Origin: Caldithrix sp.
GTDB lineage: Bacteria; Calditrichota; Calditrichia; Calditrichales; Calditrichaceae
Assembly: GCA_014730185.1 (NCBI GenBank)
Contig: WJIP01000305.1
Span: 1-64,000 of the forward strand
Length of the DNA stretch: 64,000 nucleotides
Reading direction: 5' to 3'
Part shown: in pieces, positions 25,445-34,798 of the stretch
Layout of the letters: each line of letters opens with the position of its first letter
Numbering within the stretch: the stretch's first letter is position 1
Program-made: the position numbers and the translations under genes
The notes under the pieces: generated by a model
The model's input: the letters and a program-made list of their open reading frames with translations, nothing else
Databases searched by the model: none
What the model was told of the DNA's origin: nothing

Positions 25445-27400
25445 ATGAATTATACCTACTCTAGAGATGTTCTGAAAGATTTGAAAAAAGCAGCCCGCTA
25501 CGAATGGCTGGAAAAAAATCAGAAAGGCTCCTATGCCTGTTCTACTATAATTGGTTTAAACACCAGACGCTCTCATGGATTGCTAGTCGTTGCGGATCCC
25601 TACACGAACCGCAAAATTGTTGTTTTGTCCAAACTGGAAGAGTCGGTTTTCATTGAAAATCGAGTTTATGAGATCTCAACAAATCAATATGAAAATAATA
25701 TATTTCCCCATGGCTATCAGTACATAGAACGCTTTGAGAGCTTTCCCTTCCTTCAGTTTCATTATCGGATCGAAGATCGCTTAATCAGAAAAACAGTATT
25801 GCTACTCTCGGATCACGATCTGCTTTTAGTTCGTTATGAACTCAGGAACCAGGGTAATCCTATTAAATTAATCCTAAAACCATTTTTAGTGGATCGTTAC
25901 TTCGATATCCTGTCCAGTGAATACCAGGGTTTTAATACCGATAGTTATTTAGGTAATCAATTTGTGCGTTGGGCCCCGGTAGCCAATATGCCGGAATTGC
26001 AGGTGCACTATAATCGGGGCGAATTTATTTCGGCCACGCTTTGGTATCATAATTTTTATTACTCCAGAGATGAGGGCAAATATGATGGCAAAAGTTTGGA
26101 GGACATCTTCAATCCCGGTTTTATTCAGGCAAACCTGGAACCATATCAAACCCTTGATCTATTTATTTCAACGGAAGATATATCGGATATCAAGAAGGAT
26201 TTTGAGGGACTATATAGAAAAGAACACGATTTACGAAAGCAAACCTTATATACGAATAAATTCGTTAATAGTCGATTAAATTATTTGCACGGACAAATTC
26301 CAAAGGCTATCTGTAAAAAAGAAAATAATGTTATCGTTGAATCGTCTTCGATTGAACCCTGCAAAGATTTATTCCACGTATTAATGGCATGCCCGGGTGT
26401 CTTTTTCATTAATCAGGATTATGACAACTTTAGAATCTTTTTCCGTGATTTGGTAGCCCATCTGGATAATGGTTTACTGCCAGATAATTATCCGTTTGGA
26501 GATGCCGACAGGTACAGCCGGGCTGACTTGAGTTTGTGGTTAATCAATTTAGCTTTTATCTACCTCCAGGAATCCAATGATCGGGAATTTTTTATTAATG
26601 AAATATATGATGCCCTGCGTTCTATTTATGATGCCTATAATAAGGGGACATCATGTAATATTTATTGCACAAAGAATAATCTTGTGTTCAGCGGAAGTAA
26701 AGATCAGCAGACCGGTTGGATGCCATTAGTAGATCAAAACCAGGAGGTTCTGAGGTATGGCCATCTTGTTGAAATCAACGCCCTGTGGTACAATGCTATC
26801 CGCATACTGGAGACATTGAGCAAGAGACTTGGAAAAAAATGGCATCATAGCCGTCTTAAGAAATATGGTGATCGGATTCAGGAATCATTTGTGGATACAT
26901 TTGTGGATGAACATAATCAAGTACTCTATGATGTGGTAACACACGATGATAAGGATGCCACCTTTAGCATCAATCAGCTTATCGCCATTTCATTGCCATT
27001 CAGTCCTGTACCTCAAAAAGTTACTGCTCAGATTTTGCAGAGGGTGGATAGAGAATTATTGACGCCATTCGGGCTTAAATTTAAAGAGAGTGAACAGGAA
27101 GATCCTGGACACACCAGTATACATCGATGGGATAAATATAATGAAGGTATCTATCCGGGAGCCAGTTTATTTTATGTCCAGGCTGCAATCCGGCATAAAG
27201 AAGATCAACAGAGGCTTAAAAAGGATCTACCCAATTTTTTTAGTCCTTTATTACATCTAATGGATACCGGCATATTAGGCACTTTACCGGAAATTGTGTT
27301 TTCAAACCATCATTTTAAACAGGCCGGATGCGAAGAATATATTACAGGCGCGGCCTGTGTTCTGTGGGCATTTCATCTGCTGGATTCCGTTAAGCATTAA
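25445..27400 (+). CDS. Glycogen debranching enzyme (amylo-alpha-1,6-glucosidase, GH133-like)
   Basis: 651 residues. The N-terminal domain matches GDE_N (YEWLEKNQKGSYACSTIIGLNTRRSHGLLV). The C-terminal (alpha/alpha)6 barrel carries the family stretches FGDADRYSRADLSLWLI (usual form Y-N-T-V-D-A-S-L-W-F), TGWMP, and VEINALWYNAIRILE. The enzyme removes alpha-1,6 branches of glycogen. The Asp and Glu regions expected to be catalytic are retained although the surrounding motifs diverge. There is no signal peptide, so it acts in the cytoplasm. No other glycogen genes are adjacent. Confidence 0.88.
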   Translation: MNYTYSRDVLKDLKKAARYEWLEKNQKGSYACSTIIGLNTRRSHGLLVVADPYTNRKIVVLSKLEESVFIENRVYEISTNQYENNIFPHGYQYIERFESFPFLQFHYRIEDRLIRKTVLLLSDHDLLLVRYELRNQGNPIKLILKPFLVDRYFDILSSEYQGFNTDSYLGNQFVRWAPVANMPELQVHYNRGEFISATLWYHNFYYSRDEGKYDGKSLEDIFNPGFIQANLEPYQTLDLFISTEDISDIKKDFEGLYRKEHDLRKQTLYTNKFVNSRLNYLHGQIPKAICKKENNVIVESSSIEPCKDLFHVLMACPGVFFINQDYDNFRIFFRDLVAHLDNGLLPDNYPFGDADRYSRADLSLWLINLAFIYLQESNDREFFINEIYDALRSIYDAYNKGTSCNIYCTKNNLVFSGSKDQQTGWMPLVDQNQEVLRYGHLVEINALWYNAIRILETLSKRLGKKWHHSRLKKYGDRIQESFVDTFVDEHNQVLYDVVTHDDKDATFSINQLIAISLPFSPVPQKVTAQILQRVDRELLTPFGLKFKESEQEDPGHTSIHRWDKYNEGIYPGASLFYVQAAIRHKEDQQRLKKDLPNFFSPLLHLMDTGILGTLPEIVFSNHHFKQAGCEEYITGAACVLWAFHLLDSVKH

Positions 27401-27458
27401 AAATACAGCCCTCAAAATTCTGATGATTTTTCGATGTTTTGCTTAAAATAGAGCTGCA

Positions 27459-27480
27459 AGTAAAATAGTTGTATTTTACT
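27459..27480. repeat. Inverted repeat between convergent genes
   Basis: AGTAAAAT-N6-ATTTTACT, a perfect 8-bp stem between two convergent genes. It has no long T run on either strand, so a terminator role is only possible. Confidence 0.35.
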
Positions 27481-27512
27481 GCTGATATCCTACCTGAATA
27501 TCAAAGCCAGAG

Positions 27513-27887
27513 TTATTTGACGGAATGGTGTATACTTTTATACGCATTTTGTAAGGAATCCACATAAGATTGGGCATCCGGTGGAAGGCTTGAAATACGT
27601 TCTTTGGCCTTATCATAAACTTCGATCCAAAAAGCTGGATGCTCCTGATATCGCTGGCGCGTCTTTTGAAATAATTCCGGTTCTACATCATGGTTTTCAA
27701 ATACTTTTTGCATTAATGCTATTTTGGCGTTTTTGGGTATATTTAATTTTTCGATAATAATGAGTTCAGCCAAAATATCACTAAATTCTTCTTTTTTCAT
27801 CAACTTTTGTTTTGAATCTGAACAAGAAGAGATTAAAATCGTAAAAAAAAACGTTAGAAGTAACAAAAAAATGGAACAATGACGCAT
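27513..27887 (-). CDS. DUF4296-like lipoprotein
   Basis: 124 residues. A hydrophobic signal ends in LISSCS, a lipobox. The mature part is a small helical domain resembling DUF4296 (KKEEFSDILAELIIIEKLNI, then YDKAKERISSLPP), known mostly from Bacteroidetes and relatives; function unknown. I prefer ATG 27887, eight bases after AAGG, over the TTG at 27893. It is divergent from the large barrel protein at 28047. Confidence 0.7.
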   Translation of the reverse strand: MRHCSIFLLLLTFFFTILISSCSDSKQKLMKKEEFSDILAELIIIEKLNIPKNAKIALMQKVFENHDVEPELFQKTRQRYQEHPAFWIEVYDKAKERISSLPPDAQSYVDSLQNAYKSIHHSVK

Positions 27888-28046
27888 TAACAAACCTTAA
27901 TTGTAAATGAAAACTTTAAATTAAAACAACTTACTTGAAAAACAAAATGAATTACTATGAGTTAAATAAGAAATACGTGAGTAAGCTTGATTGTCGTTGG
28001 CACCATGTTTACTTTCTTTTGAATAATTATTAATGGGGTTTAGTCC

Positions 28047-31000
28047 ATGAAAAACAAATTAGTATTGTTATTTATAATATTTAGCATCCTAATGGGGCAA
28101 GAGACGCTATTCAGCCAAACATTTGGAAAAAATAAAGTCCAGTATGATGACTTCGATTGGCATTATATACAATCGGAGCATTTTGATGTATATTTTTATC
28201 CCGGTGGTTTTGAATTAGCTGTTTTTACTTCCAATGTTGCGGAATCTTCATATGTGGCATTAAAAAAAGATTTTCAATATGAACTTGCCGATCGCGTATC
28301 CATTATAGTCTACAAATCGCATAACGATTTCCAGCAAACCAATGTTGTGGATCCCTATCTACCGGAGGGAGTCGGCGGGGTGACAGAATTATTTAAGAAC
28401 AGGGTAGTCATTCCTTTTGAAGGCAATTATGCCCAGTTTCGCCATGTAATTCATCATGAACTTGTTCATGCAGTAATGAATGATATGTTATATGGCGGCT
28501 CCGTTCAGTCACTGATTTCGGGGCAGGTTGTACCGGTGCCAACCTGGTTCGCCGAAGGCATGTCCGAATATCTATCAATAGGTTGGGATACCCGAACGGA
28601 CATGATCGTACGTGATGCAACCATAAGCGGTTATCTGCCACCAATTCAATATTTAAGTTATTATCTGGCTTACCAAGGCGGAGCCAGTGTTTTCCGCTAC
28701 ATTGCTGAAACTTATGGCCATCAGAAAATAAGTGAATTGTTGCATAAAATAAAAGGTAGCTTCAGACTGGAAAAAGAGTTTGAATCGGCCTTGGGTATCA
28801 AGCTCAAAGATTTATCAGAAAACTGGCAGAAAGCGATGCGAAAAGAATATTGGCCTGCCATAGAAAGCCGTAAAGAAACCAGCGAAATTGCCAGGGCCAT
28901 TACCGATCATAAAGAGGAACAGAATTATCTTAATATTAGCCCGGCTCTTTCACCCAATGGTGATAAAATGGTTTATCTTTCGGACCGTGAGGGTAAACAA
29001 TCCATCTACCTTGTTGATGTTTTGGAAAATAAAATTATCAAAAAGCTTATAGAAGGCGAAAGTTCGGTCAACTTTGAGGATCTCAACTGGCTCAGTCCCG
29101 GAATGGATTGGTCACCGGACGGAGAAAATGTGGTTTTTTCGGCAAAAGCCGGTGATCAGGATGCCCTTTATGTCTATAATTTGCAAAACGAAGAATACGA
29201 GCAATTTAAATTTGATTTAGATGGCGTGTATTCAGCAGCATGGTCTCCCAAAGGTAATGAAATTGCTTTTGTGGGCGATCTTAATGGCGCCAGCGATATT
29301 TATATTTATAACTTGAAAACTGAGAAATTGACGAATCTGACCAATGATATTTTTTCCGATAGCTATCCCGCATGGTCTAATGATGGTGCACACATTGCAT
29401 TCGTTTCGGATAGAGGTCCATTCCTTGACAAAGATCTTATTCCGGATGATTTCGCCATGTCAAAACATGATTATGAAAACACTGATATTTATATTTTGAA
29501 TAAAAACAGCAATATCATAGAACGGGTTACCGATACCCCTTACCGTGAATCCGATCCGACTTTTTCTCCGGATAATCAGAAGATGATGTTTGTCAGTGAT
29601 CGAAGTGGGGTCTATAACATCTATCATTATGATCGCAATGCGGATACGACCTATTCGGTTACCAATCTATTAACCGGCGCCTTTCAGTTGAACGTGGATA
29701 AGAATGCCAATACAATGGCCTTTGCCAGCTTTTTTGAGGGGGGCTGGGATATCTTTACGCTGAAAAAACCTTTTGATATGGAACCGGTTGATGTTGAAAA
29801 AACTGAATTTATGCAGGAAAGGTATAAGGCCAAAGATATGGAGCAAGAGGTTGAACCGATTGCTGAAGCAGACAGCATAGAGAATGATTTATCGGTTCCC
29901 GGTGCTGGTGATTACAGCCGGTACGTGTTTGCGAATTTAGATCGGCGCACGCGGGAGAAAGAAGCGGACGTTGAACTGGAAGAAGAGGATTATAAACTGG
30001 ATGATGGAAACTATAAAGTCCGAAATTATAAGGTTAAATTTACTCCGGATTTAGTCAACGGCGCTGCACAATACAATACGCTCTGGGGTTTCCAGGGATA
30101 TACTCAGTTGGCCTTTAGTGATGTGCTCGGTAATCATAAGGTATTTATTGGTAGTAATCTCGTCTTCGACCTACGCAACAGTTATCTGAATGCGGTCTAC
30201 TGGTATTTACCAAAGCGCATTGATTATGGCATAAGCGCCTTTCACTATGCCAATACGTACATCACATCCCTATACGGCTTGATGCGGTATCGAAATTATG
30301 GCATTTCAGCTATCGCTTCCCGTCCATTTAATAAATTTTCACGTATTGATTTTTCTTTATACTGGCTGAATGTACAATTGGAGTACTTACAGGTAAATGT
30401 GGATACCCGGGCAATACGTAGCATTTTACCCGGTTTACAATATGTCCATGATACATCTGTGTGGGGAATGACCGGTCCGGTAGATGGTTTTCGGGGTGCG
30501 GTTACCGCAACAGTCAGTCCCAAATATTCCAGTGAGAGTCCGGAATTTGCCACATTTAAGACGGATTTACGAAAGTATGTGAAAATAAGTAATAATTATT
30601 CGTTTGCCTTTCGGTTAACCACCGGAACCAGTGTGGGTAAAGACCCGCAACGGTTTTTCCTTGGCGGTGTTTCCAACTGGATTAATCGTGATTTCAACGG
30701 TGATATACGCATTAATTCCATAGAGGACATCTATTTTTCGGAATTCATTACACCTTTGCGCGGTGCCCGGTATTATGAGAGTGAAGGTAACACATTTGGC
30801 ATGACGAATATCGAATTTCGGTTTCCGTTGATACCATACATCCAGCTTGGTCTGCCACCGATTCGTCTGGGTAATATTCAAGGGGTGCTCTTCTCGGACA
30901 TCGGTGCCGCCTGGATGTTGGAAGACCATGAAAAGTTCAGGGGAGTTAAAGACGGCCGGTTTAAGGACTTTGTATCTGGCATAGGATACGGGGCTCGCAT

Positions 31001-31103
31001 TTATCTTTTTGGTCTGCTTCTGAAATACGATATTGCTTGGCGTTATGATCTCAAGTCGACAAGCGTACCCAAACATTACTTATCACTAGGAATTGATTTT
31101 TAA
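28047..31103 (+). CDS. Outer-membrane protein: zinc metalloprotease-like domain, beta-propeller and C-terminal barrel
   Basis: 1018 residues with a signal peptide (about 1-24). Residues 30-275 resemble the peptidase-MA family: H137-E-L-V-H141 with E170 in WFAEGMSEY as third ligand. Residues about 285-600 hold repeated WSPDG/WSNDG/FSPDN blades of a TolB-like PD40 propeller. After an acidic linker, residues about 660-1018 look like a surface-antigen (Omp85-type) barrel ending in a strand with terminal Phe. The architecture suggests a barrel-anchored sensor or protease. A paralogue lies at 52609-55386. Substrate unknown. Confidence 0.8.
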   Translation: MKNKLVLLFIIFSILMGQETLFSQTFGKNKVQYDDFDWHYIQSEHFDVYFYPGGFELAVFTSNVAESSYVALKKDFQYELADRVSIIVYKSHNDFQQTNVVDPYLPEGVGGVTELFKNRVVIPFEGNYAQFRHVIHHELVHAVMNDMLYGGSVQSLISGQVVPVPTWFAEGMSEYLSIGWDTRTDMIVRDATISGYLPPIQYLSYYLAYQGGASVFRYIAETYGHQKISELLHKIKGSFRLEKEFESALGIKLKDLSENWQKAMRKEYWPAIESRKETSEIARAITDHKEEQNYLNISPALSPNGDKMVYLSDREGKQSIYLVDVLENKIIKKLIEGESSVNFEDLNWLSPGMDWSPDGENVVFSAKAGDQDALYVYNLQNEEYEQFKFDLDGVYSAAWSPKGNEIAFVGDLNGASDIYIYNLKTEKLTNLTNDIFSDSYPAWSNDGAHIAFVSDRGPFLDKDLIPDDFAMSKHDYENTDIYILNKNSNIIERVTDTPYRESDPTFSPDNQKMMFVSDRSGVYNIYHYDRNADTTYSVTNLLTGAFQLNVDKNANTMAFASFFEGGWDIFTLKKPFDMEPVDVEKTEFMQERYKAKDMEQEVEPIAEADSIENDLSVPGAGDYSRYVFANLDRRTREKEADVELEEEDYKLDDGNYKVRNYKVKFTPDLVNGAAQYNTLWGFQGYTQLAFSDVLGNHKVFIGSNLVFDLRNSYLNAVYWYLPKRIDYGISAFHYANTYITSLYGLMRYRNYGISAIASRPFNKFSRIDFSLYWLNVQLEYLQVNVDTRAIRSILPGLQYVHDTSVWGMTGPVDGFRGAVTATVSPKYSSESPEFATFKTDLRKYVKISNNYSFAFRLTTGTSVGKDPQRFFLGGVSNWINRDFNGDIRINSIEDIYFSEFITPLRGARYYESEGNTFGMTNIEFRFPLIPYIQLGLPPIRLGNIQGVLFSDIGAAWMLEDHEKFRGVKDGRFKDFVSGIGYGARIYLFGLLLKYDIAWRYDLKSTSVPKHYLSLGIDF

Positions 31104-31160
31104 TAATAATTTCCTACTTTCCTTAAAATTTATTATTATTGCTGTAAATAATAAATGAGA

Positions 31161-31208
31161 AAAAACGGTGCGGAAACATTTCAAATTGTTTGGAGATGCA
31201 CCGTTTTT
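31161..31208 (+). terminator. Rho-independent terminator after the propeller-barrel gene
   Basis: AAAAACGGTGC (31161-31171) pairs perfectly with GCACCGTTTTT (31198-31208), with a smaller inner AAACA/TGTTT stem. The T run continues after two C. An in-frame GTG at 31168 lies inside this hairpin and is therefore unlikely to be the mlaE start. Confidence 0.75.
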
Positions 31209-31242
31209 CCTTTTTACCAAAAAATATTTTATATCAATCTGG

Positions 31243-32013
31243 ATGATTAAACCCATTACGTTTATTGGACAGCGAACCATCCTGTTTTTTGAAAATACAG
31301 GTGCTGTTTTTATTATGCTCGGACGCACGCTTCGGTATCTTGCGCATCTATGGAGCAATCGTCAATTAGTAGCGGATCAAATGATGGAACTGGGAGTTCG
31401 TTCTATTCCCCTTGTATTATTTGTGGGCGTATTTGCCGGTGCTGTAGCTTCGGTACAAACTGCATATCAATTGGAAGGTTATATTTCCTATAACTATTTG
31501 GGTGCGGCTACCAGTGTTGCCATTTTTATTGAACTTGGACCTGTTTTAACGGCGCTGGTAGCCGCCGGCAGAGTGGGGGCATCCATGGCTGCTGAAATAG
31601 GAACCATGAAAGTTACCGAACAAATCGATGCCCTGGAATCACTGGCTATTGACCCGATTCGTTATTTAGCCATGCCACGAATATTGAGTGGATTCGTAAT
31701 GATCCCCGTTCTAACCATATTTGCCGATCTTATTGGCGTTTTAGGCGCATATGCCGTGGCTTACATTAACCTGAATTTACCTCCTGAAATCTTTTTCGGA
31801 AGTGTCAAAGAATTTTTCTCATTACTCAATGTGTTTTCCGGATTAATCAAGGCATTCTTTTTTGGTGGTATAACAGCCATCATCGGATGTTATGTGGGCT
31901 TTTCCACAACCGGAGGGGCAGAGGGTGTAGGACAGGCTACAATTAAGGCATTTGTACTGTCCTCGGCGCTCATTCTTTTAAATGATTACTTATTATCAAT
32001 GATTCTGTTTTAG
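31243..32013 (+). CDS. mlaE: MlaE-family ABC transporter permease
   Basis: 256 residues with about five membrane segments. Matches MlaE permeases of phospholipid/toluene-tolerance transporters: RSIPLVLFVGVFAGAV, ELGPVLTALVAAGRVGASMAAEIGTMKVTEQIDALE and the CYVGFSTTGGAEGVGQAT end. I chose ATG 31243, giving the family length; the longer frame begins in the upstream terminator hairpin. mlaF follows five bases later. In the usual system an MCE (MlaD) protein completes the complex; none is present here. Confidence 0.9.
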   Translation: MIKPITFIGQRTILFFENTGAVFIMLGRTLRYLAHLWSNRQLVADQMMELGVRSIPLVLFVGVFAGAVASVQTAYQLEGYISYNYLGAATSVAIFIELGPVLTALVAAGRVGASMAAEIGTMKVTEQIDALESLAIDPIRYLAMPRILSGFVMIPVLTIFADLIGVLGAYAVAYINLNLPPEIFFGSVKEFFSLLNVFSGLIKAFFFGGITAIIGCYVGFSTTGGAEGVGQATIKAFVLSSALILLNDYLLSMILF

Positions 32014-32018
32014 TTAGA

Positions 32019-32777
32019 ATGATCAGTATTAAAAATTTACACAAAAATTTCGATTCCAAAGTTGTCCTCCGGGGCGTTGATCTTGATATTTATGATGGAG
32101 AGCGCCTGGTAGTAGTTGGAAGAAGTGGTTGCGGCAAGAGCGTGTTATTAAAACACATACTGAACTTAATGCAACCTGACGAAGGTTATATATTAGTTGA
32201 TAATATTGCTATTAAAAAAGTACAACAAAAAGATTTGTTTTTTCTCAGAAAACAGTTCGGATTTTTGTTCCAGGGAGCTGCTTTATTCGATTCGATGACC
32301 GTCGAGGAAAATATTGCTTTGCCCTTATACGAACACACCGATATGCAATCCGAGCAAATAAATGCCAAAGTGGCGGAAAAACTGGACATGGTCGGTTTGC
32401 CGGGTATTCAGAAATTAAAACCGGCTGAACTATCAGGAGGAATGAAGAAGCGTGTGGGATTGGCACGTGCAATAATCATGGATCCCAAATACATTTTGTA
32501 TGATGAGCCAACCACCGGTCTTGATCCGATAATGGCGGCTAATATTGACAAATTGATTATTGAACTCAGCAACAAGTTAAATGTTACTTCCATTGTCGTT
32601 ACTCATGATTTGCAAAGTGTAAGCAAAATTGCCGACCGTGTTGTAATGTTGCACAGAGGTCAGATAATATTCAGTGGAAATGTAGAAGATCTAAAAAAAT
32701 CAAAAAATGAAGTTGTTTATCAATTTGTGCATGCCGAGGCCGAAGGTCCAATCCAGCCGAAACCCCGAAAATATTGA
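32019..32777 (+). CDS. mlaF: MlaF-family ABC transporter ATPase
   Basis: 252 residues. Walker A GRSGCGKSVLLKH, Q-loop LFQGAALFDSMTVEENIALPL, signature LSGGMKKRVGLARAI, Walker B YILYDEPTTGLDP and switch His in VVTHD are all present. The SGGMKKRV signature and AALFDSMTV are typical of MlaF. It powers MlaE-dependent lipid transport between inner and outer membranes. Confidence 0.93.
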   Translation: MISIKNLHKNFDSKVVLRGVDLDIYDGERLVVVGRSGCGKSVLLKHILNLMQPDEGYILVDNIAIKKVQQKDLFFLRKQFGFLFQGAALFDSMTVEENIALPLYEHTDMQSEQINAKVAEKLDMVGLPGIQKLKPAELSGGMKKRVGLARAIIMDPKYILYDEPTTGLDPIMAANIDKLIIELSNKLNVTSIVVTHDLQSVSKIADRVVMLHRGQIIFSGNVEDLKKSKNEVVYQFVHAEAEGPIQPKPRKY

Positions 32778-32834
32778 TTATCACTTATCCAAGGAGTTAA
32801 AAGGTGAAACTCCACTTATTTACAAGGTCATTTA

Positions 32835-33707
32835 TTACTCTTGTTTTGTTAACCTCTGCTCTATCCAGAATACCATGATAATACCGCAAAGAATTAAGCC
32901 TGCACCAAAATAGAACTGAAGATGCGGATATTCGTCTAACAATAAAGCCGCAAAAACCGTTGCCAGAATCGACTCGCCTAACAGTGCCATGTTTACCTTA
33001 TAAACCGGAATACGTTGCGCACTCCAATTTAATAATGAATGACCGATCAAATTCGGACCTATGGCTAACAAAAACAGAAAAAACCATTGCGAGGCGGAAA
33101 TCGATATGAAATTTATATTTTGAATTAGTATTACAATAAAAATTATAGCCGATGCTGTAAAATAAACATATATGAGATAAGGAATTAATGGAAAACGCGT
33201 GCGTAAAGTTCGGGCGAATAAAAGGTAAGCCGCAATGGCAATAGCAGCCAAAATAGCGAGAAAATCACCAAGTAGAGCTTCAGCATCGACACCCAAGTCG
33301 ATGGATACAGTGAGATACATACCCAGTAAACTGAGTAAAAAGGCTGGTATTATTTTTACCGATATTTTCTCTTTCAAAAAAATGAACGAAAGAATAAGGG
33401 CAAAAACAGGATGTGTGCTTTCCAGAAAAATTGAATTGCCCACCGTTGTCAATTGCAGGGACGTAATCCAGGTGTAAAAATGAACGGCTAAAAAAAGACC
33501 GGCGAACACAATATACCAGACATACTGTTTGGCCAAAATCAGGGTGGGGATCAGGCGTTTATTTGTGTAAATTAGTAATAACAATGCGCTTAAAAATAGC
33601 CGATAGAATGCAATTATTAATGGATGCAAATCACCGATCCAGCGCACGAGAATGGAGCTCCAGCTGGCAATAAATACTGCGAGGAATAGTCGAAAAACAA
33701 TTTGCAT
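32835..33707 (-). CDS. EamA/DMT-superfamily transporter
   Basis: 290 residues with ten hydrophobic segments in two repeated halves, the fold of EamA drug/metabolite transporters. Typical stretches: SSILVRWIGDLHPLIIAFYRLFLSALLLL, LQLTTVGNSIFLESTHPVFALILSFIFLKEKI, and the second-half ESILATVFAALLLDEYP. Substrate cannot be told. It faces mlaF convergently. Confidence 0.9.
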   Translation of the reverse strand: MQIVFRLFLAVFIASWSSILVRWIGDLHPLIIAFYRLFLSALLLLIYTNKRLIPTLILAKQYVWYIVFAGLFLAVHFYTWITSLQLTTVGNSIFLESTHPVFALILSFIFLKEKISVKIIPAFLLSLLGMYLTVSIDLGVDAEALLGDFLAILAAIAIAAYLLFARTLRTRFPLIPYLIYVYFTASAIIFIVILIQNINFISISASQWFFLFLLAIGPNLIGHSLLNWSAQRIPVYKVNMALLGESILATVFAALLLDEYPHLQFYFGAGLILCGIIMVFWIEQRLTKQE

Positions 33708-34082
33708 ATTGTCTTTGAATTAACTCCCTTTAAATCCAATATCAATTTATAAAATCACAACATGTGCATCAAATGATTGTTTGGCAACCGTTTTTCTATC
33801 AAACACAGATCATCATAACAAAAATAGAATTGCCAAAACGATAAATCGATCCATTTTAATTAACAGTTTTGGCCATAATTCTGAATAAACTAAAAAGCGA
33901 ATTTCATTTGCTCTGACGGGTAATTTAATTATAGATTGTTTTAATTGAAGGTTTATACGTTTCAAATATGATTGGTGAAGCACTGTTTCAATCAATTTAT
34001 TATTGAGTGAGTACGACCGTTACAATTCAGTGAACTATGGAATGGGAAACATTCTAATGTTCAATAACAGACTGGAAAATCA
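33708..34082. other. Intergenic region, no gene seen
   Basis: 375 AT-rich bases between two divergently transcribed genes. A weak promoter-like pair (TTGAAG 33945-33950, 16 bases, TATGAT 33967-33972) points to the restriction gene. Nothing else is supportable. Confidence 0.5.
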
Positions 34083-34766
34083 ATGGAAGGGTATCCATAT
34101 TTTTTTAACATATCGGTAAATGACAACATGCGCAATCTGGCTTATAAACATGCAAAGTTAAGATGCCAGAGAATAAAACGCCAATTCATTCCGCGTCATG
34201 CACCGCTTTCCCATGAAGAAAGTAATTTTGTCGGTGTGCTTGGCGAGTTGGCTGTGCAGTGGTTAATCTTTGGCAAAATCAACCTTGAAAGTCAATATGG
34301 AGCCCTGCAAACGGATGATGGCGATATAGCCATTGCCGACAAATCGTACGATATCAAAACCGAAGCAGTGCCGTCTAGGTTTTATGAAAAATTGGTTACG
34401 GGAAAAATAAAACCTTATGAACCTTATGGATGTCGGGTTTGGACAGCCCGTCATCGTCATCATCTTGATAAGTATACCGGTGGCATTATCTTCACTGCTT
34501 TGCCCATCCCCAACGATTCGCGCATGGATAAGCAGTTTAAAACAATCAGACCACGCATTGTAAATTGTGCCACCGAAGTTATTGTCATGGGATTTGCCAG
34601 TCCCGGCGCCGTAGCTGAAAAAGAACCCACCGAGTATTCTCCCCCGCATCCGGTTACCGGGAAACAACGCAGATATAATTCACCCAATTATATCTTCCAT
34701 CACAGCGAATTGGACTCATTAAAAGAATTGATAATCTTTAAACACCATTCTGCAAAAGAGCACTAA
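34083..34766 (+). CDS. Probable type II restriction endonuclease
   Basis: 227 residues. A PD-(D/E)xK-like core is visible: E55 in GVLGELAVQW on the leading helix, D81 in DDGDIAIA, and D90-I-K92 in SYDIKTEAV. The 3' neighbour, transcribed towards it, is an amino-methyltransferase, so the two form a restriction-modification pair. I cannot name the family or target site. The start ATG 34083 has AATGGAAGG context but no classic ribosome binding site. The small size and isolated position suggest horizontal acquisition. Confidence 0.65.
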   Translation: MEGYPYFFNISVNDNMRNLAYKHAKLRCQRIKRQFIPRHAPLSHEESNFVGVLGELAVQWLIFGKINLESQYGALQTDDGDIAIADKSYDIKTEAVPSRFYEKLVTGKIKPYEPYGCRVWTARHRHHLDKYTGGIIFTALPIPNDSRMDKQFKTIRPRIVNCATEVIVMGFASPGAVAEKEPTEYSPPHPVTGKQRRYNSPNYIFHHSELDSLKELIIFKHHSAKEH

Positions 34767-34798
34767 AGCTCAAAAATTGAATTTCTTTAATATTCGGT

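Noticed and set aside
30615-31076. 153-codon minus-strand frame inside the propeller-barrel gene
   Set aside because: It is antisense to conserved barrel strands; its length is explained by codon bias of the real gene.
31168-31242. GTG start for mlaE
   Set aside because: It lies within a strong terminator hairpin and gives a protein longer than the family; ATG 31243 fits better.
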